Shown: positions 18,401-24,751 of the stretch, in pieces | Position numbering within the stretch: position 1 is the stretch's first letter | How the letters are laid out: every line of letters starts with the position of its first letter | Source: Durusdinium trenchii | Lineage: Eukaryota > Sar > Dinophyceae > Suessiales > Symbiodiniaceae | Length of the DNA stretch: 64,000 bases | NCBI GenBank assembly: GCA_963970005.1 | Contig: CAXAMN010025695.1 | Location: 309,317 to 373,316 of the forward strand | Reading direction: 5' to 3' | The notes under the pieces: model-generated | The model's database searches: none | Told to the model about the DNA's origin: nothing | Seen by the model: only the letters and a program-made list of their open reading frames with translations | Position numbers and translations under genes: made by a program

Positions 18401-20250
18401 GCAAAGCTTGCTTTTATTCAGCAGGAGCTTGAGGCTGAGAAGAGGTTTAGACAGGACGAATTTGAGCGGACAAGCCTTCGGATTGAGCAGCACAAGGCCA
18501 CAGAAGCTAAGCTAGTAGAGACTCAAAGGCGCTTAGACAGTGCCTTGAAGGACAACCAAGCCTTGCAGTGTGAGCATCATGCAATGGAGCAAAAACTGCA
18601 GATGAGAGGAGAAGAAGTGAACAAGCTACTAGTCGAGTTGACCGAAGAGCGCAACCTCCATCATGCGGCAGTGTCTGAGAACTGCGCCTTTAGACAAAAG
18701 GTCAAGGCCTTGGAGGAGGCGGTTGTCGAGAAAGAGAATTCCCTTCAGTTCCTTGAAGCGACTTGCAAGCAGCTCAGCAGCGAGGTGAGTGAAGAACGCA
18801 AGTTACACCATGCAGCAGTTGCCGAGACATGCGAGCTTCGACAAAAGATCAAAGCTCTAGAAGAGGAGACTGCCGAGCACGAAAGGTTGGAAGAGTTCTG
18901 GAAGTCTGAGCGCGACATGTGGTTTTGCAGGAGCAATCACTTGGAGGAATTGAACGGAAAACTACATGAAGGCTTGTCCCAAATCGTGAACAATCCTGAG
19001 CTCAAGCCGATGCCACCTGCGCATCCGGCACAGTCACCTCACCGTGTAATTTGCACCAGGCGCACGATCGATCGTGCCATTGAGCCTGTGCAGCTGGAAG
19101 TCCACCTTAGCGGTTATGCCTCCCCGTGATACAGTCGCAGAGGTTTGTTTCACAAAAGTTTGTCCTTAGGACAAGAATGCCACAAAGCAAGTCTTCCAGA
19201 GGAAGATCTTCAAAGAATGAGTGCCATCCAGGAAAACGCGACATCGTCCTTCCTCAGCGTGTCCCACCGAAAACGACTGCGTTGTAGCCAGACGCTGCCG
19301 AGAGAGAGAGAGAGAATAAAATGCAGTGCATTGAGATTTGAACAACAGTCTTGTGTTTGATGTCCACCTGGTCGCTTCCACCTGGTGCCAGCTGAGGAGA
19401 AGGATGCCGCATTCGACCTGCTGGACGCGATCACCAAATCCGGAGCGCTGCCCTTGAGCACCTGGGCGGAGGGAGCAAAACCGATCAATGACTTGGACAA
19501 CAGTTTCCAACAAGTCATCTATTTATTTTGCAAGACAGGCACAGCTTGTTATGGACCTTCTTGTTTCGGACCGGCCATGCCGTCACCGAGGTCATGCTAG
19601 TATGCACATTGTGGTGGCGGCGACTCATTGCTTTGACAAGACGGTGACTGAAACGGTGATCCAGGAGAATCTCAACCCCATTGAACAGGCCGGGGGGGTT
19701 CGGACATGGCCGGGTCCATCAAGCGGAGAGAGACGGCATGCCACGGGCCCAAACCCCCAAATGGATGGTTGAGTGGGAAATTTAACCTAATTAAGGCCTG
19801 AGGGATTTAATGCCAAGTGAGCTGGCCATAGCTCAACGAGGTCAAGGACCATATGAGTGATGCGGGATGATGCGGGCGGAGGGGAAGTTTTAAGGGTTGG
19901 TATGGGTAAAGCGGATTGTGTCATTGATATGATTGATAGGATGCAGAAGCTGGGAGGTATTTTGAGATCGTGGCAGTGGTCCGAATCCCGAACTATTTTC
20001 CACGTCCCTTGAAAGCGGTATACTTTTGTTGGATTCCTACCCCATGCTGAAAGCGCCAGCTTGCTTGTGCTGAAATTTGAATAAATTTGATTGAACAAAT
20101 CCTTCGCAGGTCGAATGTTCCAGCTTGATTATCGCATCCACGGTCCACCAGCAGCCAGTGGCCGCGATGATCAAAGACTCCTGTCACGCGCGCATCAAAG
20201 CAGCAGCTCCACAGCTGATGGATTCTGATGTGATTATGTCTGGAGAGTAG
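8529..20250 (+). CDS. Conserved protein of unknown function, 16 visible exons, 5' end missing
   Basis: Exons: 8529-8769, 8915-9247, 9375-9437, 10254-10324, 10563-10615, 10801-10836, 11075-11111, 11642-11706, 11968-12023, 12180-12342, 16672-16843, 16983-17229, 17459-17585, 19397-19457, 19591-19688, 20110-20250. All phases match; after a 2-base partial codon they give 654 codons including the TAG stop. From N to C: a beta-rich part, the block SLSPEQQAFAKAFRAMQ, a short Glu/Arg coiled coil, a Gly/Ala/Ser repeat linker, and the blocks ALRPTIINPG, AFDLLDAI and VVAATHCFDKT. I recognise these blocks from memory as a recurrent protein in dinoflagellates and other protists, but know no established name or function. 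Nine introns are GC-AG, five GT-AG and one GA-AG. Two introns hold other genetic units (12343-16671 and 17586-19396). Confidence 0.8.
8915..9247 (+). CDS. Exon 2 of the 16-exon gene
   Basis: Acceptor TATAG/G, donor GACGA/GCGACT (GC type). 333 bases with strong G/C preference at third codon positions. Contains VSRARQFSSFIVLVGRIIS and FDPKYAVLVQNKDE; the second joins in frame to LEIPLEL of the next exon. Reading on past the donor meets a TAA within 15 bases, which supports the splice. Confidence 0.75.
10254..10324 (+). CDS. Exon 4 of the 16-exon gene (signature block)
   Basis: Acceptor CTCGAG/G after an 816-base GC-AG intron whose donor side reads ATCGA/GCTGCC, so TCGAG stands at both junctions. 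The exon encodes SLSPEQQAFAKAFRAMQ and ends LESTLFG across the GT donor; exon 5 continues with IVVVQVKPQLEQLLNLP. This block is the best handle for a homology search. Confidence 0.85.
10801..10836 (+). CDS. Exon 6, 36 bases, followed by a GA-AG intron
   Basis: Encodes ADSLTKEIKLTQ between ATGAG/GCT and CACAG/GACACA. The next exon (11075) starts GAC after GTCAG and continues DLMQLFIKYQ. No GT or GC donor keeps both segments and the frame, so the intron appears to start with GA. The hexamer CAGGAC is present at both ends of this intron. Confidence 0.75.
11204..11304. mobile_element. 101-base inverted-repeat element (CCCTA ends) inside intron 7
   Basis: Left end CCCTAAGAATCAAGGACCC (11204) and right end GGGTCCAATGATTCTTAGGG (to 11304) are inverted copies: the outer 12 bases match perfectly, then a one-base indel. 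The interior is GC-rich with smaller hairpins. It encodes nothing. It lies wholly within the intron 11112-11641. Two similar elements sit at 35277 and 47566. MITE-like or introner-like origin is inferred. Confidence 0.65.
12180..12342 (+). CDS. Exon 10, coiled-coil exon before the 4.3-kb intron
   Basis: 54 codons rich in Glu, Arg and Lys (KQELEERRKEEEFRRLEE onward, then RKQEEELRKQEE), a charged single-helix or coiled-coil segment. Acceptor GCCGAG/G, donor GAG/GCAAGT, a textbook GC donor. It joins exon 9 (VSQMNGMIAEEKSLARLD) in phase and exon 11 at 16672 in phase 0. Confidence 0.8.
12368..12426. repeat. Compound (CT)n(AT)n(GT)n microsatellite
   Basis: A CT run passes into an AT run and then a short TGTG run, just after the GC donor of exon 10. 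The same order CT-AT-GT recurs at about 20387-20430 and 24216-24247. Confidence 0.8.
12576..12938 (+). pseudogene. Reverse transcriptase C-terminal (thumb-like) remnant
   Basis: The frame contains GLQVFLGREVHTLQLRRPLF followed by a Trp-containing helix, which resembles the region after the catalytic core in DIRS-type reverse transcriptases. The palm motifs are absent; the upstream sequence carries short foldbacks instead. It ends at a TAG at 12936-12938, and the downstream RNase H reading is in another frame. Confidence 0.45.
12946..13410 (+). pseudogene. RNase H start fused to C5-DNA methyltransferase N-terminal half
   Basis: TASDASETGGGS is the first strand of an RNase H fold (catalytic Asp). 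It is followed after about 40 residues by methyltransferase motif I (VFDFFAGIGGLSRVLELAG), a motif II-like VVIEKDPDC and motif IV GGGSPCQGISKLN with the catalytic cysteine. A TAG at 13321 interrupts the frame between motif II and motif IV without a frame change. The coding then runs into the inserted repeat cassette. Confidence 0.7.
13411..14025 (+). repeat. Minisatellite cassette inserted in the methyltransferase, flanked by ~110-base direct repeats
   Basis: Two diverged direct repeats (about 13559-13670 and 13823-13930; each with AAGCTATGCTCAACATAGCC) flank a tandem array built on GGGCCAACATGGGCCCAAGCT-like units (about 13670-13820). The methyltransferase is interrupted between SKLNAD and DLRSKLFYKYVEVLGW, so the cassette is an insertion in the element. 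A hairpin CTCTCCTTTCCGAAGGAGAG lies near 13455. Confidence 0.7.
14026..14929 (+). pseudogene. C5-DNA methyltransferase C-terminal half (motifs VI-X)
   Basis: Resumes with WSVLMVENVFGDDEDI (motif VI, ENV intact), then RRPRLYWCNV (motif VIII), then after a frame change at about 14350-14480 ASVAERERLMGHPTGYTWKE (motif IX region) and AIGNSFHTVVVACIL (motif X). The ERERLMGHPxGYT form is typical of the DNMT3-like branch (family knowledge). All catalytic signatures survive, although the reading frame is broken. Confidence 0.7.
14916..15422 (+). pseudogene. RNase H C-terminal part of the DIRS-like element
   Basis: HINLLELRAILTSLEWRAR, then LHLSDSQICLAVLTKGHSSS and WIASRLNPADGPSRR match the second half of the RNase H domain of DIRS-type elements (a late Asp and the N-P-A-D-x-x-S-R ending). 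The methyltransferase is thus lodged between the two RNase H halves. The frame ends at a TAA at 15420-15422 and overlaps the recombinase frame. Confidence 0.65.
15376..16018 (+). pseudogene. Tyrosine recombinase (phage-integrase-like) of the DIRS-like element
   Basis: The first frame (15376-15774) gives the SAM-like core-binding part (AERYTASLNEFALFVGSPVT, then YIEFLWEEGDPKS). After a frameshift at about 15720-15760 the second frame gives AAAGFRTGEMIQLVRKDV, the box A motif with the first catalytic arginine, and IIFLRDTKTAQRN. The H-x-x-R and the tyrosine of box C are not clearly visible before 16290, so the active site is incomplete as read. Confidence 0.6.
16672..17229 (+). CDS. Exons 11 and 12 of the 16-exon gene
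   Basis: Exon 11 (16672-16843) follows the pyrimidine tract ending CTTTCAG and encodes a low-complexity linker (GQSLLKSMGSAFGGGAS). Exon 12 (16983-17229) has five GAAS-type repeats, then EAMEVDDMGRDYTQVPKQLD and ends FER across a GC donor (GAAAG/GCCAGG). The intron between them is GC-AG, 139 bases. The repeat is a codon-level GGTGCTGCCAGC tandem and may vary in length between strains. Confidence 0.75.
17459..17585 (+). CDS. Exon 13 of the 16-exon gene
   Basis: Starts CGAAG/G and encodes LAPESALRPTIINPGRMWPK, then AERKTENLTTEEQKR. The donor is AAAAGG/GCTGCT (GC). It joins exon 14 (19397) in phase 0 as EKDAAFDLLDAITKSGALPL. The 1811-base intron that follows holds an independent ORF on the same strand. 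Confidence 0.8.
17960..19129 (+). CDS. Intronless coiled-coil protein nested in intron 13 of the host gene
   Basis: A single frame; the first ATG is at 17984 (381 residues), and the frame is open from 17960. Residues about 60-350 form a long heptad-rich coiled coil; two tandem copies of a roughly 60-residue unit share EER-x-LHHAAV and a RQK-x-KALEE core. No membrane segment or enzyme motif. It lies on the same strand as, and wholly inside, the 1811-base intron 17586-19396. About 100 bases upstream TTGGCTCAA resembles the 3' end of the dinoflagellate spliced leader, which would fit a retroposed mRNA, but the match is short and no poly-A tail is seen. Alternatives: an ORF of a mobile element, or an unspliced exon of another gene. 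Confidence 0.65.
   Translation: MAPISRAAMAVASVGCPDLSSSVRSIITSAPHLSPPQLKVTPSVPEIFVKTPPQTQVSRVVTQLETARCTDMVAQLQCQVDYWHQRFHDVETCFYEAKVQLSSVLEREQCLQAKIMQLESCHTVSTDELCSARLLLEEREVSLQDARAKLAFIQQELEAEKRFRQDEFERTSLRIEQHKATEAKLVETQRRLDSALKDNQALQCEHHAMEQKLQMRGEEVNKLLVELTEERNLHHAAVSENCAFRQKVKALEEAVVEKENSLQFLEATCKQLSSEVSEERKLHHAAVAETCELRQKIKALEEETAEHERLEEFWKSERDMWFCRSNHLEELNGKLHEGLSQIVNNPELKPMPPAHPAQSPHRVICTRRTIDRAIEPVQLEVHLSGYASP
19397..20250 (+). CDS. Exons 14-16 of the 16-exon gene, C-terminus
   Basis: Exon 14 19397-19457, exon 15 19591-19688 (MHIVVAATHCFDKTVTETVI, then LNPIEQ), exon 16 20110-20250 (VECSSLIIASTVHQQP, ending MSGE and TAG). Both introns are GC-AG (TTGA/GCACCT...ACCGAG/GT; AACAG/GCCGGG...TCGCAG/GTC). 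A GT overlaps the stop codon (GA/GTAGAA), so a further short exon cannot be fully excluded, but the stop is the simpler end. Confidence 0.8.
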
Positions 20251-21232
20251 AACCTCCACAGAAGAATTTGAAGCCGTCTCAAAGCTGATGGGGCAAGCTG
20301 CTGGTGGATCCTCTAAACCTATAGCCTCAACGGATTCGGAACTCAGGTATTGGTCCACATTGGCTCCAAAACAACTGTATAATTGATGCTCTCTCTCTCT
20401 CTATACATATATATATGTGTGTGTGTGTGTTTTTTCCCAAGCTGATCAAATAGTGAAGGGCCCACTCTAGACATGTATCCAGCACCGTTCCCATTCAAAC
20501 CACCATGCTGCGAGCTCCATATATGTTCTCGTGTCGACCATGCTTGTACTATGAACACTGTTTTGGATGTCAAATCTAAGATCACTTTGACACTCCAGCA
20601 CACCCTAGCCCCATGCGTTTCAGACGTGGATTTCTTAAAGTCAAATCCCCGTTTCATCGAGCCACGTGTACAGTTTGGCTCGCCTTCGACCGATCCGGTC
20701 GGGACGTGACTACGTTGCCTTTGTTGGAACAGTTGGGTGTGTATGTTTGGTTGGGTTGGGCCTTCGACCTATGCAATACACACCAGAAAGTGGGGCGCTT
20801 TTGTAACGTTAGGAAAATGAATGGACCATCAGAAGCAATTTCAGCTTCAGATGTGATTTAGCATTGTTGATGGCTCTCACTTGAAGTTATTTTGGGCTTC
20901 AGAGTTCTGAAGACTGGGCTCACACTTGAGCGATCTTGAGCGTCCTATCGTTGCGTGCAATTCGCTTGTGAGTGCGGGACGGATCGGCTGAAACTCGAAG
21001 CTCCAGTGATCGTTTCACCTCCATTGTAAGGATTGGGTAGATGGGCATTCATCGGCCCGACTCAACCAGTCTTCCTCAAAGCATTGCCCAGAGCCAACCA
21101 GAGCCCAAGATGACCAAGCACTCTTCCCTTTCCCACGATGACCAAGCGGGGTGTACCACTTGAGCCCACCTTCCGGGTGGGATCGAAACACCAACAGGCC
21201 GACCACTTGCTTCTCCCACGTGGCCTCGCCAG
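20251..21232. other. Intergenic stretch with compound microsatellite
   Basis: No supported exon. Contains a CT-AT-GT compound microsatellite at about 20387-20430 followed by a T run. Several short open frames exist but lack splice context. Confidence 0.4.
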
Positions 21233-21333
21233 GTGCCTGATCGGCCGCACTTCCATCGGAGCTTCAACGTCTCCAGGAACGGAACCTCGTTGGTGCCTGG
21301 CTACAACGTGGCGGTGCTGTTCCCGGTCTACAG
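21233..21333 (+). CDS. Candidate internal exon, unknown protein
   Basis: Acceptor CGCCAG/GTG and a GC donor TACAG/GCGCTT bound a frame with GC-rich third positions reading FHRSFNVSRNGTSLVPGYNV and ending FPVYR. The frame stays open to 21427, so a later donor is possible. It could belong to the gene ending at 23706, but the phases do not join it directly to the exon at 23203. Confidence 0.4.
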
Positions 21334-22365
21334 GCGCTTTATTCGGTCGGAAAGCGGGTGGCGATTTCAGGAGGTCCAAGACTGGCAGACTGAAGTCGGA
21401 TCTGAAAGGTCAAAGTATAGAAACTGAAAGCATCAGAATGGTGGAAAGATCTTGTTTCTTCGATAACCGATGGGGGCCGACCCGTCTACCGATGCCCTTT
21501 CGATGTACCAACCGCTTAAGGAAGCACGCTGCCACGCTACATTTGTAGCTGGCGCAATCACTTGGTGCACTTCCGAGTTTGAGTTGTTTACTTACACCAA
21601 TGTACCAGAATGTGCTGCAAGACTTAAATTTCCAGCCAATGAACCACTTTCTCACCGCAGTGCCTGACCGATGCCCCAACTGATGCCCACTTTGAACATG
21701 CTTTTGTCCATAATGGCCTTCCCCAAAACTTGTACAACCACTGCACAGTGAACATGTTTGCCCCACGGAAGAGCAACTCATCCACAACTTGTACAACCAC
21801 TACACTGCTGCATTCAATTCGTGCCCTCCCTTTTGGCGTGCCAAACTATGACAACTATAGCAAGCTTGATGATTGCCAACAAAGCTCAAAACTTGCTGAG
21901 GGTAACAAGTGGGCCTGCTTTGCAGCCAGCCCTGCCAACCTCCATAACCGATGGGGGCCGACCATTCTAGGCAATGTCCTTAGGCTAGATACCAGATTTC
22001 GTCCGACGCTATCGTATATTTACAATGATATATAATATATAATTTGCTCGTTGCGGGAGATGTTAGGAATGGGCCAAGAAAAGCTTTTGCATGTTTTGCT
22101 TTAGCCGATGGATACTTTCAGAGGTGGCTTCAGCAACTGCGGACGGTCCAACCAAAACTTGACCGTTAGGGGGTAGCCATCAGCACTGCCAGACGCTTCA
22201 AAAGGTAGCCTGGTTTACATGTTCCAGGCTCAATGAGATCCTTTCGGGGTGCCGGTCCGAGCATCGTCTCTTCCCGTTCATTGACGGTGTCGTTCAGTCC
22301 ATGATGGTTTGAGGGAAGGTAACAATCATAGCTCACGAAAGACTGCAGCCTGAGGAACAGCTACC

Positions 22366-22554
22366 ATGCTGTTGCTCCTGTCAAGCCTGGTCCTGGTAGA
22401 CGGTTCACCTTGCAGGGCTGGCACCTGGCAAACAAGTCAGAGGGTTGTGGCCGATCGTGGCCGCATTTTGGGCCGCCGTATGCCTGCAAATTGTTTGCCA
22501 TCCAAGTGTTTTGATCGCTTTTGGTCACTTACAGTAACAGCTTATTCAAACTAG
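22366..22554 (+). CDS. Candidate signal-peptide start exon
   Basis: ATG followed by MLLLLSSLVLVDGSPCRAGT, a short hydrophobic N-terminus. A phase-0 GT donor after TSQR (CAGAGG/GTTGTG, about 22444) would connect in frame to the exon at 23203. Codon bias is weak and the link is speculative. Confidence 0.25.
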   Translation: MLLLLSSLVLVDGSPCRAGTWQTSQRVVADRGRILGRRMPANCLPSKCFDRFWSLTVTAYSN

Positions 22555-22831
22555 CACTTTTGGGACGCTTGCACGGGCTGGAGGTCCCCATTTGCTGTAA
22601 GGGTTTCCCGGGCATTCAGAGAGAATCCCACGATCGTTAGTACTCATTACTGTATATCATTCTATACTACTACCACTACCACTGTGGTTTGATGTTGTGG
22701 CATTCTTGTCAAAAGTGATCGCTTTGGAGGAGGACAGTTTTTGTTCTTGGCAGTTCTACTTGGCCCCCCTGTGTCCATGTCGTTCCTAGTGTCCATACTT
22801 TTTGGCTAAGCCGTGATACGATATAACGACA

Positions 22832-22880
22832 TCACACACACACCCGCACACACACACATATATATATATATACACATATA
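22832..22880. repeat. (CA)n-(TA)n microsatellite
   Basis: CA repeats with one CCCG interruption pass into TA repeats. No coding signal nearby. Confidence 0.75.
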
Positions 22881-23202
22881 AGATAGACCACTGATCCCCT
22901 GCCCCCAACCCATCTCCCTGGTCTTCATGGTTCACCAGTGCCAGATCCATGATCTAAATGTTTGCAGACGCAGATGCCAGGGTTTTTTTGTGGCGCATGG
23001 CCACAGATGTTGTGTGACTGGATTGCATGGATGTTACACGACTGACAGCGGCAGTGGGTCCCTCACTCTACCAACCATGGTTTCGGTGGACACCCAATTT
23101 GTTCATGTGAAAAGTGGTCAACCAGGGTCCCCCCCAACCTTGACCCACTTCCATATAACCAAGAAACACCTCGCAAGTCACCCACTTCCTCGTTTGTCAT
23201 AG

Positions 23203-23706
23203 GACATTCCTGTGAACGCTGGGAAGATATGGTCCGACGCCTTGCCGCCCCACTGGCTCAGGTATGTGGACCCATGTCAGTTCTCCAAAGCCAAGAGCAG
23301 CTGCATGCCTAAGGCGACGAAAGACTTCAAGGCGACGGGTAGCTCTCACAGCAGGGGAGGGGAGTTTCCAAGTTTGATGGAATTTCAGCAGCAAGGCCTG
23401 GTCAGAAGAAATGGCAGAGAGGTCAGCGCAGCACTTGGCGCGGATGAGCCGCAAAAAGATGCACAGCGAGTTGTGAGCATTGATCCAGGTCGATGACACC
23501 AGCAACGAACAATTTCTTGATAGGAATTAGTTGGGCCAGTAATTCTCAGCGCTTCCCAATTTGAGTTGCTTATTGTAGGAGGTTCTAACGATATCCGAAG
23601 ATCACAAGAGCATGGAGAATGGAAGGTGCTGGTGAAGGACTTGAGGATCCAAAATTCCAATGCGGCCTTGTATGCAGACCGAACTGCACGCGGGCCATTG
23701 GAATGA
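23203..23706 (+). CDS. C-terminal three exons of an unknown gene
   Basis: Exons 23203-23261, 23389-23465 and 23579-23706 join in phase. The first sits between GTCATAG and AG/GTATGT (DIPVNAGKIWSDALPPHWL). The second reads SSKAWSEEMAERSAQHLARM and ends at a GC donor (CACA/GCGAGT). The third follows TTATTGTAG and reads HGEWKVLVKDLRIQNSN, ending RGPLE and TGA. Introns are 127 bases (GT-AG) and 113 bases (GC-AG). The protein is basic and soluble; I recognise no family. A GT donor at 23473 is an alternative but leaves the last exon out of frame. Upstream exons are not identified with certainty. Confidence 0.6.
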
Positions 23707-24215
23707 TTTATATATAATTATGCTTGGTTTTGCTCCCACATGTACATAGTCAGCGCCATGATCGAAGACCGATGCCGTTTGCAGCGGCCAATGTGGCATG
23801 GACTTTCCAGAAATGGTTTGGCATGCGAGACTGCATTTGGAAGGCAAAAAAACAGGAATAGACAGGTTGACCTATGCCAGGGGCCAAACATTTTAAGAGA
23901 AGAGCACGGCACCGTATGCACCGTATTGTTTGACCAGTCGAAGTTGATGGACGCGTAGCAATTGGAACAGACATTATACAAAACAAGTGTCATATGCGTG
24001 TATCTTGGGTCTGTCTTATTACCTGTAACAGTCAGTAATCAATTGTAAGATACCACTCTTTTTGAACAAGGCCTTCACTAACCATCACGGATAGACCCAA
24101 CATATATCCCAAGTGTCATATGCGTGCATAGTGGTCCCCCAAAGAAAAAGTACATATAGAAACGATGTCCAATAAATGTTGAATATAGTTTTGTTTTTCT
24201 ATCTATTTGGGCCTG

Positions 24216-24247
24216 CCTCTCTCTCTCTATATATATGTGTGTGTGTA
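24216..24247. repeat. Compound (CT)n(AT)n(GT)n microsatellite
   Basis: Third locus in the window with the order CT, AT, GT. It lies about 40 bases upstream of the candidate exon at 24289. Confidence 0.75.
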
Positions 24248-24288
24248 TCCATGTGTGTCTCCATGTTTGTGACCTTTCCTTCCCCCAG

Positions 24289-24354
24289 CTTCTGAGGCGC
24301 AGGCGGAGCAGAAAGCCGCCGAGAAGCGTCGTCTGGGGGCCCAAGAGACGCATG
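24289..24354 (+). CDS. Candidate exon, Ala/Glu/Lys-rich
   Basis: Acceptor CCTTCCCCCAG and a GT donor (CATG/GTACCG) bound a phase 1 to 1 exon reading SEAQAEQKAAEKRRLGAQ, a charged helical segment. The pyrimidine tract is strong. The flanking exons are uncertain. Confidence 0.4.
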
Positions 24355-24595
24355 GTACCGTTGGAATGCGCGTTCCTGGAGAGGGAGACTGAAGGCACAC
24401 CTGACCAGGAGCATGTATGCAGCATGCATGAAACACCTGCCAAAGGTGGCTTTGGCTACCTGCTTGGAGAACGTCAACCTGTATATACTAGCCACAGCGC
24501 TTCAGGCATTAACTCGAAACCAGTCCATTGCCAAAGAACCTTCCAGCACTCATCATTTGCAGGAAATGATCCGCACAACGAGCTCCTACTTTCAG

Positions 24596-24751
24596 CAATG
24601 CTGCGCGCATCTTCAGTGGAGGGCATTCAATTTCGTTGAGATTGCCCCTGTCCTGGAGAAACTGTTGTTCGTCCGGCCGCGTAATTATCTCTTCGGCTGG
24701 GTGGCCTCGGCCTCGCCGATGTTCAGTACATTTCGAAGACGCATGCTATAA
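24596..24751 (+). CDS. Candidate exon, unknown protein
   Basis: After CTACTTTCAG a frame reads RAFNFVEIAPVLEKLLFVRP, then YLFGWVASASPMF, and ends at TAA 24749-24751. The same frame is open upstream to 24413, so the exon could start earlier. The second half has GC-rich third positions as expected for host exons. No family recognised. Confidence 0.35.
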   Translation, partial: QCCAHLQWRAFNFVEIAPVLEKLLFVRPRNYLFGWVASASPMFSTFRRRML

